From the NCBI GenBank assembly GCA_007279775.1, contig QYPD01000002.1, positions 1 to 14,330 of the forward strand: a stretch of 14,330 bases of DNA. The letters are read 5' to 3'. The position numbers and the translations under genes are program-made. A model generated the notes under the pieces. That model made no database searches and had not been told where the DNA came from. It saw only the letters and a list, made by a program, of their open reading frames with translations. Positions 1 to 5,991 of the stretch are shown piece after piece; position 1 is the stretch's first letter, and every line of letters starts with the position of its first letter. The DNA is from Spirochaetia bacterium (GTDB lineage Bacteria > Patescibacteriota > Minisyncoccia > UBA6257 > UBA9933).

Positions 1-16
1 GTAAAAGAATAGATTT

Positions 17-103
17 GCGCAGGTGGTAGAGCGGTCAATTACAACAGACTGTAAATCTGTCGGCCTTTGGCCTACGGGGGTTCGAATCCCTCCCTGCGCA
101 CCA
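17..103 (+). tRNA. tRNA-Tyr (anticodon GTA)
   Basis: A class II tRNA folds cleanly. The acceptor GCGCAGG (17-23) pairs with CCTGCGC (93-99), with discriminator A100 and an encoded CCA at 101-103. The anticodon stem ACAGA/TCTGT encloses the loop CTGTAAA, which reads GTA. A long variable arm (around 61-76) and the T-loop TTCGAAT are both present. The long arm plus GUA anticodon fits bacterial tRNA-Tyr. It is the only tRNA here with an encoded CCA, and that CCA is also the first three bases of a long inverted repeat. Confidence 0.95.
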
Positions 104-246
104 GGCAGTGAAAACTCGATAAATTTTAACCCTAATTTGTTGAGATTTATTTTTTAGGTTGAGAATATTAACATAAAAAATTTGATTCAGAAAATTAGGT
201 AGTAAGTTAAAATTAGACAAATTACAATCGAGTTTCTACTGCCTGG
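101..246. repeat. Inverted repeat starting at the tRNA-Tyr CCA end
   Basis: The left arm CCAGGCAGTGAAAACTCGAT (101-120) is complementary to the right arm ATCGAGTTTCTACTGCCTGG (227-246) with two mismatches. A weaker inner match lies between about 122-140 and 195-214, so most of the element could fold as one long imperfect hairpin. The right arm is followed by CGCA, which resembles an inverted copy of the tRNA 3' end. No coding capacity is credible inside. It could be a MITE-like insertion, a tRNA-processing stem or a remnant; the sequence alone does not decide. Confidence 0.7.
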
Positions 247-266
247 CGCACACTTTGACATTTCTC

Positions 267-338
267 GCCGGAGTAGCTCAATGGCAGAGCAGCGCTTTTG
301 TAAAGCGAAGGTTGGGGGTTCGACTCCTCTCTCCGGCT
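267..338 (+). tRNA. tRNA-Thr (anticodon TGT)
   Basis: The acceptor GCCGGAG (267-273) pairs with CTCCGGC (331-337), with discriminator T338 and no encoded CCA. The D-arm is GCTC/GAGC. The anticodon loop TTTGTAA reads TGT inside stem GCGCT/AGCGA, whose outermost pair is a G-A mismatch. The T-arm GGGGG/CCTCT, with two G-U pairs, encloses TTCGACT. Confidence 0.92.
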
Positions 339-347
339 CGTTCATCA

Positions 348-420
348 GCCGATGTAGCTCAGTTGGCAGAGCACGTCTTTGGTAAAGACGAGGTCAGCGG
401 TTCAATCCCGCTCATCGGCT
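348..420 (+). tRNA. tRNA-Thr (anticodon GGT)
   Basis: The acceptor GCCGATG (348-354) pairs with CATCGGC (413-419), discriminator T420, no encoded CCA. The anticodon stem CGTCT/AGACG encloses TTGGTAA, reading GGT. The T-arm AGCGG/CCGCT encloses TTCAATC. It lies 9 nt after tRNA-Thr(TGT), so the two are probably one transcript. Confidence 0.94.
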
Positions 421-430
421 CAAAGATTCA

Positions 431-539
431 CCCCGTTAGATTTATGGGCAATTAGCTCAGTGGTTAGAGCGCTTCGTTGACATCGAAGAGGCCACTGGTC
501 CGATTCCAGTATTGCCCACATAATAAAAATCTAACGGGG
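431..539. repeat. 13-bp inverted repeat enclosing tRNA-Val(GAC)
   Basis: CCCCGTTAGATTT (431-443) is the perfect complement of AAATCTAACGGGG (527-539). The arms stand 2 nt before and 8 nt after the tRNA-Val gene, so in the transcript they would form a stem closing over the whole tRNA. This resembles the processing stems seen around some stable RNAs, but it could also be the footprint of a duplication involving the decayed tRNA that overlaps the right arm. Confidence 0.7.
446..518 (+). tRNA. tRNA-Val (anticodon GAC)
   Basis: A 73-nt tRNA: acceptor GGGCAAT/ATTGCCC, discriminator A518, D-arm GCTC/GAGC, anticodon stem CTTCG/CGAAG around TTGACAT (GAC), T-arm ACTGG/CCAGT. CCA is not encoded. The T-loop is TCCGATT, so position 55 is C rather than the usual T (pseudouridine 55 in the mature RNA). 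Confidence 0.93.
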
Positions 540-579
540 CAAGTCGAAAAGGCCAGAGGTCCGACCCCTCTAACGCCCA
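537..579 (+). pseudogene. Decayed tRNA, internal deletion (tRNA-Val-like)
   Basis: From TCGAA (543-547) onward the sequence parallels the 3' half of the preceding tRNA-Val(GAC): variable loop AGGCC, a perfect T-arm AGAGG/CCTCT around TCCGACC, the acceptor 3' strand ending CGCCC, and discriminator A579. GGGC (537-540) could be the surviving 5' acceptor end. The D-arm and 5' half of the anticodon arm are missing, so this cannot be a working tRNA. It shares the unusual C at T-loop position 55 with the intact Val tRNAs. Confidence 0.7.
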
Positions 580-580
580 C

Positions 581-610
581 AAAAAATCCCGCGTGAGGCG
601 GGATTTTTTA
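581..610. terminator. Bidirectional intrinsic terminator
   Basis: The hairpin ATCCCGC-GTGAG-GCGGGAT is flanked by an A-run on the left and a T-run on the right, so it can stop transcription from both sides. It would end the tRNA transcript on the plus strand and the macAB/DUF5666 operon on the minus strand. Confidence 0.9.
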
Positions 611-622
611 ATTGAATCTATA

Positions 623-1084
623 TTATTGGCCTTGGGCGCTTTGCGTTCTTTGGGGAATTGGCGCGTCTAATTGGATTGATTGAGCGGTTATGCTGCCGTC
701 GGAATTCGCTGAACCGTTTACAATAACTTGTTCGCCGGTTTTTAATTGGTCAATCGTTGACGTCGCGTATTTTGATATTTGGGTTGTGGCGGAAAAAAAT
801 ACGATTTTTGAACCGCCATTATTATTGAGTTGGACCGTGATACTGTTGACGTCTTTTGAAATTACTTGCCCGGCGGTAAATCCTCCGCCGCCGCTTCCGG
901 AGCGTCTGCCTGAAAAACCGTTAGCTGTTGCGCCAGCACCTTGCTGAAACGTCTGTCGGTTCATCGCATTGTTTTGCGAATTGGAAGATTGACTTTCGCC
1001 GTATTTCATTCCGGAATAAAACATAACTCCGCCGATAATGATAATTATGGCCAAACAAGGCAAAAACTTTTTAATTTTATCCAT
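623..1084 (-). CDS. Membrane-anchored DUF5666-like protein
   Basis: A 153-residue protein. Residues 1-6 are basic and 7-27 form one hydrophobic segment without a clear cleavage site, so it is probably anchored and faces outwards. Residues 28-70 are a Gln/Asn/Ser/Gly-rich linker with an RRSGSGGGG stretch. Residues 72-140 form a small beta-rich domain with the pattern GQVISKDVNSITVQ, then FSATTQI, then LKTGEQVIVNGSANSDGSITA, which is typical of DUF5666/OB-like extracytoplasmic domains. The function of that family is not established. It follows the macAB genes on the same strand and may share their transcript; a weak candidate -10 TATAAT (complement of 1101-1106) lies before it, so separate expression is possible. 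There is no Shine-Dalgarno before the ATG. Confidence 0.72.
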   Translation of the reverse strand: MDKIKKFLPCLAIIIIIGGVMFYSGMKYGESQSSNSQNNAMNRQTFQQGAGATANGFSGRRSGSGGGGFTAGQVISKDVNSITVQLNNNGGSKIVFFSATTQISKYATSTIDQLKTGEQVIVNGSANSDGSITAQSIQLDAPIPQRTQSAQGQ

Positions 1085-1144
1085 TTTTATTTACTATTTA
1101 ATTATACGACCTTATAGTTACTACAAATAAAATATTTAAATTAT

Positions 1145-1210
1145 TTACTCGTAGCGCAGCGCCTCAATCGGGTTAAGGGCGGCTGCGTGGCGGGCCCGCC
1201 TCGACGCGCC
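1145..1210 (-). pseudogene. Remnant of a second MacB-type permease C-terminus
   Basis: Read on the minus strand, 1210 to 1145 encodes GASRRARHAAALNPIEALRYE followed by TAA, with an in-frame stop directly upstream (1213-1211). The last nine residues, LNPIEALRYE without its first L, match the end of the intact permease next door, which ends RRASNLNPIEALRYE. The codons are clearly more GC-rich (CGG, GCC, CTG, CGC) than in the neighbouring gene, so this looks like the tail of a different paralogue rather than a fresh duplication. No start or ribosome binding site is present. It is probably the scar of a deleted ABC permease gene. Confidence 0.72.
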
Positions 1211-1240
1211 TTAAATTTACGTTTAAAATTTTAAATCCCT

Positions 1241-2461
1241 TTATTCATAACGTAATGCTTCTATTGGATTTAAGTTCGAGGCGCGGCGGGCGGGATAGTA
1301 CCCGAAAATAATTCCGATTGCCGCTGAAACTCCGAAAGCGAGAAGGACGGAGAAAGTTGAAATTGAAGTACTTATGCCTCCGAACTGCGAAATTAAGTAA
1401 GCAATAAGCCACCCCAAAATAATGCCGATAAATCCGCCAGCGAAGGTCAACATAACCGCCTCGCTTAAAAATTGTAAATTAATATCTCTCTTTTTGGCGC
1501 CGATGGCTTTCCTAAGCCCGATTCCGCGCGTTCTTTCGGTGACGGTGGTCAACATCATATTCATAATTCCTATGCCGCCGACAACCAAAGAAATCCCCGC
1601 GACCGAGCCCAAAAGAATGGTGAACGTATTTGTAATTGAAGAAGCGGCCGCCACGATGTCGGATTGATTTAAAATGTTGAAATCGGCGAGCTGTGGATCG
1701 GAAATGTTGTGTCTTTCCAAAAGCATTGCCGTAATTTGGGTTTGCAGATCGGCCATTGAGTTTTGGTCTATGGCTTGGACGTCTATAGTGGTTAAATATT
1801 CATTGCCGGTTAAAAATCTTTGGGCAGTAGTGTAGGGGATGAATATCAAATTATCGGGATTGCTGAAACCGCTGCCGCCTTTTGATTTGGTCACGCCGAT
1901 TATTTTAAATTCAATTTGTTTTATTTTAATTGTTTGGTTTATGGGGTCGTTTCCGGCGCCAAAGAGGTCGTCTCTCGTTGCTGGCCCTATGACCGCCACT
2001 TTTGAAGCCGCTCTTATGTTTTGTTCGGATATAAATTGGCCGGTGTCCAGTTCGGTATTTCTCGTTAAAAGATAATCAATGTTTGTTCCGATAATTTGGG
2101 TGTTGGTATTTGTTCCTCTGGCAGTTACTTGATTGCGGCTTGAAACTTCGGGCGATACCGCTTTAACGGTTGGCAAAGCGGCAATAGCGTCGGCGTCGGC
2201 GGCGGTTAGACTTTGCGCTCCGCCTCGTCCCGTGCTTATTTGCGTTCCAACGCCGCGCTGGACGCCCGGGAGCACCATGAGCAAGTTGGAGCCGAGAGAC
2301 TGAATACTTGATTGAATCGTTGTTTGCGCGCCCGAACCGATTGATATCATGGCGATAACCGAAGCAATGCCGATGATTATTCCGAGCATAGTTAAACCCG
2401 ACCGGGTTTTGTTGGCCAATAGGGCTGAATATGTTTCTTCAAATAAATCGGAAGTTGTCAT
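1241..2461 (-). CDS. MacB-type ABC transporter permease (FtsX/MacB_PCD)
   Basis: A 406-residue inner membrane subunit. Residues 1-22 are cytoplasmic with the familiar NKTRSGLTMLGIIIG start, and the first membrane segment is about 23-43. A large extracytoplasmic core (about 45-270) corresponds to the MacB periplasmic domain. Three further membrane segments (about 278-304, 331-360, 366-392) make the FtsX-like domain, which contains the GGIGIMNMMLTTVTERTRGIG coupling region and ends in the family hallmark LNPIEALRYE. Length is normal for the stand-alone permease type in which the ATPase is a separate protein. It starts 6 nt after the ATPase gene, so it is translated as part of the same operon. 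Such permeases transmit ATP-driven motion to the extracytoplasmic side (mechanotransmission) rather than form a classic channel. The substrate cannot be told. Confidence 0.93.
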   Translation of the reverse strand: MTTSDLFEETYSALLANKTRSGLTMLGIIIGIASVIAMISIGSGAQTTIQSSIQSLGSNLLMVLPGVQRGVGTQISTGRGGAQSLTAADADAIAALPTVKAVSPEVSSRNQVTARGTNTNTQIIGTNIDYLLTRNTELDTGQFISEQNIRAASKVAVIGPATRDDLFGAGNDPINQTIKIKQIEFKIIGVTKSKGGSGFSNPDNLIFIPYTTAQRFLTGNEYLTTIDVQAIDQNSMADLQTQITAMLLERHNISDPQLADFNILNQSDIVAAASSITNTFTILLGSVAGISLVVGGIGIMNMMLTTVTERTRGIGLRKAIGAKKRDINLQFLSEAVMLTFAGGFIGIILGWLIAYLISQFGGISTSISTFSVLLAFGVSAAIGIIFGYYPARRASNLNPIEALRYE

Positions 2462-2467
2462 ATTTTT

Positions 2468-3178
2468 TTAACGCGAATGATGGATAATTCTTTCTTTATG
2501 GTTTTTTTCGTCTTCAACTATTTTACCGTCGCGGATATGGATTATTCTGTCGGCGTGTTCGGCAACATAGCGTTCGTGGGTGATTAAAATAATCGTCCGT
2601 TTTTGTTCTCTGTTTAATTCTTGGAATGTTCCGAGGACAATTTCTCCGGTTTTGGTGTCTAAATTTCCAGTCGGTTCATCGGCTAAAATCAGCGACGGAT
2701 TATTTACAAGGGCGCGGGCGATTGCCACTCTTTGCATTTGTCCTCCCGAGAGCTGATTTGAAAAATGGAAGAAATGCGATTCTTCCAAACCAGCGTTTTC
2801 AAGCGATTCTTTTGCCAGAGCTTCGCGTTTCTTTTCGGGAATTTCGGCGTAAATCAACGGTAACATAACATTTTTTAAAACCGTGGCTCTCGGCAAAAGA
2901 TTGAAAGACTGGAAAACAAATCCAATTTTTAGTTTTCTGACGTCTGCCAGCTGGTCATCGGATAAATCCGCGACATTTTGCCCATCAAGAAAATATTCGC
3001 CCTTGGTCGGGGTATCAAGCGCTCCAATTATGTGCATTAATGTGGATTTTCCGGAACCCGACGGGCCCATAATCGCCACAAACTCGCCGTCTTTAATTTC
3101 AAACGAAATTTCTTTAAGCGCGTCCGTTTCTATAGAACCGCTTTTGTAAGTTTTTGAAATATTTTTACATTCAATCAT
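2468..3178 (-). CDS. MacB/LolD-type ABC transporter ATP-binding protein
   Basis: A 236-residue cytoplasmic ATPase with all motifs intact: Walker [10 protein letters not shown] (38-46), Q-loop around Q90, ABC signature LSGGQ (143-147), Walker B LILADEP (163-169) with the catalytic E168, D-loop NLD (172-174), and switch H201. The sequence [14 protein letters not shown] after the Q-loop is typical of the LolD/MacB subfamily. The start codon follows the upstream fusion protein gene by 2 nt, and AGGAAG inside the end of that gene can act as ribosome binding site. It powers the permease encoded next. Confidence 0.95.
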   Translation of the reverse strand: MIECKNISKTYKSGSIETDALKEISFEIKDGEFVAIMGPSGSGKSTLMHIIGALDTPTKGEYFLDGQNVADLSDDQLADVRKLKIGFVFQSFNLLPRATVLKNVMLPLIYAEIPEKKREALAKESLENAGLEESHFFHFSNQLSGGQMQRVAIARALVNNPSLILADEPTGNLDTKTGEIVLGTFQELNREQKRTIILITHERYVAEHADRIIHIRDGKIVEDEKNHKERIIHHSR

Positions 3179-3180
3179 TT

Positions 3181-5016
3181 TTATCTTCCTGTCGTTCCTG
3201 GCGAAATCGAACGTACCGCGCCTCCACCGGTGCTTCTTTGACCGGTTAGAGATTGCAAAATGTTTTGTTGAGATTGCTGGGTTGAAGCGGTTGAGGGCGA
3301 AATAGTTCTTGTTACGACTAAGTCTCCTTCATTGGCGCCGCTTAGAATTTCAGTCATCGTATCGTTGGAAAGGCCGATTTCAACGGTTTGGTTTGTAGGC
3401 AGAGTTAAGGAGGCGACGCCGTTTGAGCTGGCGATTTCCTGGTCGGAAAAGTTTCCTTGAAGAATTTCAATGTAATAACCATTGTTCCCCGACGATTTAA
3501 CCGCCGCGTTCGGAGTTACAAGAACGTCTTGGTCAATATTTGTGACAATGGAAGCGGAAACGCTCATACCCGGCTTTATTCTGTCGTCCTGGGTATCAAA
3601 GGCGATTTTAACGGTGTAATTGACGACTCCTTGGCTGACAGCGCCTATGGTGTCTATTTCGGTCACTTGGCCGCTAATGCTTAATCCTTCAACGGCGTCA
3701 AAAGTAAGAGTGGCTTTTTGGCCGAGTTTGATTTTGGCGATATCAACTTCGTTAAGCGTGATTTCCGCCAATTGCTGTTTGGCAATAATTGTGGCGACGG
3801 CGGCGCCCGAAAAAACAGTATCTCCCTTTTTGACGTCTATTTCGGCAATGATTCCGTCAAACGGCGCGCGGATATAATAATCTAAGAGGTTTTCTTGCGC
3901 GTCTTGGAGCGCATTTTCTTTTTCAGCTACGGCAATTTTTTGGCTTCTGATTTCAAGCGCATCGGCTCCGGCTTTCAAATTGGCGAGCGATTGTGTTTTT
4001 TCTTCAATAGAACGTTCGGCGTTAATAATATTTGACTTGTTATTTTCTATGGAAGTTTTGGCGGATAAAAGGCTGATTAAGTAAGAATTTGTAGTGCCGG
4101 TATAAGATTGGAGATTGGATTGGTAAGTCAAAACGGTTGAAGGCACGGCAACGTTATTTTTCTTCATTAAATCGTAAACATAATCTACGTAGTTATTCGC
4201 CTTTTTGACGGTGTCCGATATAAGCTTGGTTGTCCCGTAGGTTTCGGAAATGATGTTTTCTATGGTTTCTTTATCGGAATTTCGGCTGGTAGCTTTATAG
4301 TCGTTAAAATTTTGGTCGTATCCCGCTTTCGCTATCTGGTAAGAAGAATTCAATTCATATTTATAAGTCATTGCTTTCGCTCCGCCCTCAAAAGAGGCGA
4401 CTTGGTCGGCGTACCAATCAATGTTTTGCTGGATTTTAGTCAGGGTGGTTGAATAAAATATGTCGTTTAATCCGGTCATTACGGTCGGCAAATTAAGGAA
4501 AGCGTTTGAAACGGTATTGAATCCGTCTTCGTACGACTTTGCGAGGCTATCTTCGGCGCTCTGTTTTGACTCTTGCGCCTGGGCGAACGAATGCTCCGAT
4601 TGAAGAAGTGAAAGTTCATCGGCGGGTTCCAATAGTTTTTCAAGATTCAATTGCGCGGTTTCCAAATTTGTTTCGGCGTCTCTTATCGCTTTTTGGGCGT
4701 CTTTGTCGTCTATCTTGGCGATAATTTCTCCGGCTTTGATTTCATCTCCTTTTTTAAAATTGACGGCGGTGATGTCGCCGCTCGCTTTCGCTTTAATATA
4801 AACTTGGTTTGAAGTCGTAACCTGCCCAGTGCCGCCAACGGAAACAATAAGCGTTCCTTTTTGGAGCTCGGCAATGGCATAGCGGATTTCCGTTGACGTT
4901 CCGCCGAAAAAAGCGTAGGCGAAATATCCGCCGCCGGCTATGGCTACTAACGCGAGAATAGAAATAATTTTATATTCTAATATTCCTTTAAATGCTTTTT
5001 TAATAAAGTGAGTCAT
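3181..5016 (-). CDS. MacA/HlyD-family membrane fusion protein
   Basis: A 611-residue extracytoplasmic adaptor of the MacA type, first gene of the operon. A short basic N-terminus is followed by one membrane anchor (about 14-37). The first half of the lipoyl-like domain carries SGDITAVNFKKGDEIKAGEII (about 88-110), and the second half carries RAPFDGIIAEIDVKKGD (about 380-397). Between them lies an unusually long alpha-helical coiled-coil region of about 270 residues with many heptad-like Leu/Ala positions. The beta-barrel and membrane-proximal domains follow, with LNEVDIAKIKLGQ, then KPGMSVSASI, and a Ser/Thr/Gln-rich tail. Family members are usually 350-450 residues; the excess is in the hairpin, which may have to span a thick envelope. 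No TolC-like partner is in the window. Confidence 0.9.
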   Translation of the reverse strand: MTHFIKKAFKGILEYKIISILALVAIAGGGYFAYAFFGGTSTEIRYAIAELQKGTLIVSVGGTGQVTTSNQVYIKAKASGDITAVNFKKGDEIKAGEIIAKIDDKDAQKAIRDAETNLETAQLNLEKLLEPADELSLLQSEHSFAQAQESKQSAEDSLAKSYEDGFNTVSNAFLNLPTVMTGLNDIFYSTTLTKIQQNIDWYADQVASFEGGAKAMTYKYELNSSYQIAKAGYDQNFNDYKATSRNSDKETIENIISETYGTTKLISDTVKKANNYVDYVYDLMKKNNVAVPSTVLTYQSNLQSYTGTTNSYLISLLSAKTSIENNKSNIINAERSIEEKTQSLANLKAGADALEIRSQKIAVAEKENALQDAQENLLDYYIRAPFDGIIAEIDVKKGDTVFSGAAVATIIAKQQLAEITLNEVDIAKIKLGQKATLTFDAVEGLSISGQVTEIDTIGAVSQGVVNYTVKIAFDTQDDRIKPGMSVSASIVTNIDQDVLVTPNAAVKSSGNNGYYIEILQGNFSDQEIASSNGVASLTLPTNQTVEIGLSNDTMTEILSGANEGDLVVTRTISPSTASTQQSQQNILQSLTGQRSTGGGAVRSISPGTTGR

Positions 5017-5049
5017 TTTTAAAAAATTTATAAAAATAATTTGCCAAAC

Positions 5050-5076
5050 AGAGGCAAATCCTCACAATTTGCCTCT
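5050..5076. promoter_or_regulatory. Hairpin in the macA leader
   Basis: AGAGGCAAAT (5050-5059) and ATTTGCCTCT (5067-5076) are perfect complements with a 7-nt loop. It lies about 35-65 nt before the macA start on the minus strand. No run of T follows directly on either strand, so it is not a classic terminator. It could be an operator or a leader structure of the macAB operon. AT-rich -10-like sequences occur upstream (for example the complement of 5109-5114) but no convincing -35 was found. Confidence 0.5.
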
Positions 5077-5164
5077 ATTTGAGTGTCCCTATTTATAGTA
5101 ATACATTTATTATAAGTTTATTATTACACTTTTCGGCTGTTTAATTATAATGCAAGATTCATGC

Positions 5165-5193
5165 TTGCCATATTTTAAATTATGGTATATTAT
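5165..5193 (+). promoter_or_regulatory. Candidate promoter of rpmG-tRNA-Trp
   Basis: TTGCCA (5165-5170) is followed 17 nt later by TATTAT (5188-5193). An overlapping extended -10, TGGTATATT (5183-5191), would give a 15-nt spacer. Transcription would start about 15-20 nt before the rpmG ATG, leaving a very short leader. Confidence 0.5.
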
Positions 5194-5218
5194 TTGGAAG
5201 TATAAAATAAACAATAAA

Positions 5219-5386
5219 ATGGCTAAATCGAAATTTTCGGAAAACTTGATAAAAATGAAGTGCGCCGTCTGCAAACGGGTTAATTATTACACCCGCAGGA
5301 AAAAGAGCCAGGAGCGCAAACTTGAACTTAAAAAGTATTGCAAATGGTGTAAAAAGCACACTATTCATAAACAGGCCAAGGTTTAG
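5219..5386 (+). CDS. rpmG: 50S ribosomal protein L33
   Basis: A 55-residue protein of normal L33 length. It begins MAKSKFSEN and contains a zinc-ribbon of two CxxC pairs (C15/C18 and C41/C44) between basic, Tyr/Thr-rich strands (YYTRRKK). The in-frame reading extends to an ATG at 5150, but the first 23 residues that this would add are hydrophobic and unlike L33, and the promoter lies inside them, so 5219 is the start. There is no Shine-Dalgarno. The gene is followed 6 nt later by tRNA-Trp, a conserved bacterial arrangement that normally continues into secE and nusG; those are absent here. Confidence 0.95.
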   Translation: MAKSKFSENLIKMKCAVCKRVNYYTRRKKSQERKLELKKYCKWCKKHTIHKQAKV

Positions 5387-5392
5387 CGCTGT

Positions 5393-5463
5393 GGGTCTAT
5401 AGTTCAATGGCAGAATAATGGTCTCCAAAACCATTGATCGAGGTTCGAATCCTCGTGGACCCG
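5393..5463 (+). tRNA. tRNA-Trp (anticodon CCA)
   Basis: The acceptor GGGTCTA (5393-5399) pairs with TGGACCC (5456-5462); discriminator G5463 is the identity base expected for tRNA-Trp. The anticodon stem ATGGT/ACCAT encloses CTCCAAA (CCA), and the T-arm CGAGG/CCTCG encloses TTCGAAT. The 3' CCA is not encoded. Confidence 0.95.
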
Positions 5464-5514
5464 CGAATATAGCGGGTTAATAAAATAATCGGGATATTCT
5501 TTGCCCAAGGCGAA

Positions 5515-5554
5515 TCCGCCTATGGCGGAGATTCCCTGCCTACCGGCAGGCAGG
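5515..5554. repeat. Two adjacent GC-rich palindromic units
   Basis: TCCGCC-TAT-GGCGGA (5515-5529) and CCTGCC-TACC-GGCAGG followed by CAGG (5535-5554) form two small hairpins in the space between tRNA-Trp and the next gene. The first belongs to the same TCCGCC/GGCGGA type as the units at 7734 and 8236. They look like dispersed REP-like units. Nothing else was recognised in 5464-5585. Confidence 0.7.
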
Positions 5555-5585
5555 CCTCAATTCCCGCAAGTAGAAAATTTCTTAT

Positions 5586-5636
5586 AAAAAAGAGGGGCCC
5601 ATCAGCGAACAGTAAACTGTAAGCTAACAGTGCCCC
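5586..5636 (-). terminator. Terminator of the small minus-strand gene
   Basis: Read on the minus strand, GGGGC (5636-5632) pairs with GCCCC (5598-5594), which is followed by TCTTTTTTAT. The wide loop contains a second small hairpin, ACTGT/ACAGT (5631-5616), so the structure is branched. It lies about 20 nt after the stop codon of the 70-residue gene. Confidence 0.7.
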
Positions 5637-5654
5637 GGTGGTGGTCAACAGCGT

Positions 5655-5867
5655 TTATGCTGCCTGAGGTGAAAGAATGTGTTGCTGTTTCGGCTTGAAC
5701 GTTTTCGGCCTTGCCTTCGGTGTGTGACGGGAAGTCGTGACGATAAAACCTTGTGCGAGAAGATTGCCAATGATTTTCTTTTTCTCGCCGCGGCCTTCAG
5801 CGTTCTCTGCCCCATCAATGCCAAACGAACCCGGTTTCCTGTAAGTGATTGAAAATTTTTTACACAT
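5655..5867 (-). CDS. Small basic protein of unknown function (70 aa)
   Basis: Not recognised. A 70-residue, lysine/arginine-rich soluble protein without membrane segment, cysteine pair or obvious fold. The C-terminal third (HTPKARPKTFKPKQQH) is rich in Lys, Pro and Gln and probably unstructured; such a composition could suit nucleic acid binding, but that is a guess. What supports a real gene is its equipment: the full ribosome binding site AGGAGG (5881-5876) 8 nt before the ATG, a good promoter upstream (TTGACC, 17 nt, TATTAT) and a branched terminator downstream. In this window such a strong Shine-Dalgarno is shared only with the 110-residue gene at 10896. Confidence 0.65.
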   Translation of the reverse strand: MCKKFSITYRKPGSFGIDGAENAEGRGEKKKIIGNLLAQGFIVTTSRHTPKARPKTFKPKQQHILSPQAA

Positions 5868-5937
5868 CCTCTCTTCCTCCTTTTTCTAAAAAAGTTGTTA
5901 AGGATACATACACGGGATACCTAAATCATCCCTTATA

Positions 5938-5970
5938 TGGTATAATAACAAAATTCAGGCATTTGGTCAA
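5938..5970. promoter_or_regulatory. Overlapping divergent promoters (pcm / small gene)
   Basis: On the minus strand TTGACC (complement of 5965-5970), 17 nt, TATTAT (complement of 5942-5947) form a near-consensus promoter for the 70-residue gene. On the plus strand TGGTATAAT (5938-5946) is an extended -10 for pcm without a clear -35. The two -10 hexamers cover the same bases, so RNA polymerase can serve only one direction at a time. Confidence 0.7.
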
Positions 5971-5974
5971 GAAG

Positions 5975-5983
5975 TTATCCACA
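5975..5983 (+). promoter_or_regulatory. DnaA-box-like 9-mer before pcm
   Basis: TTATCCACA is an exact match to the DnaA box consensus. It lies just upstream of the minus-strand -35 and in the leader of pcm, 8 nt before its ATG. A single 9-mer can arise by chance, but its place between the divergent genes is suggestive of control by DnaA. Confidence 0.45.
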
Positions 5984-5991
5984 TTTTTAAA

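Noticed and set aside
35..220. Minus-strand ORF ending in a GRDSNPRR-like string
   Set aside because: It is the antisense reading of tRNA-Tyr plus the inverted repeat, a well-known false protein pattern.
255..455. Plus-strand 66-residue ORF (GVAQWQSS... VAQLAEH...)
   Set aside because: It is a translation through the two tRNA-Thr genes, a common false prediction.
5150..5218. N-terminal extension of rpmG from ATG 5150
   Set aside because: Residues are unlike L33 and the stretch contains the probable promoter.
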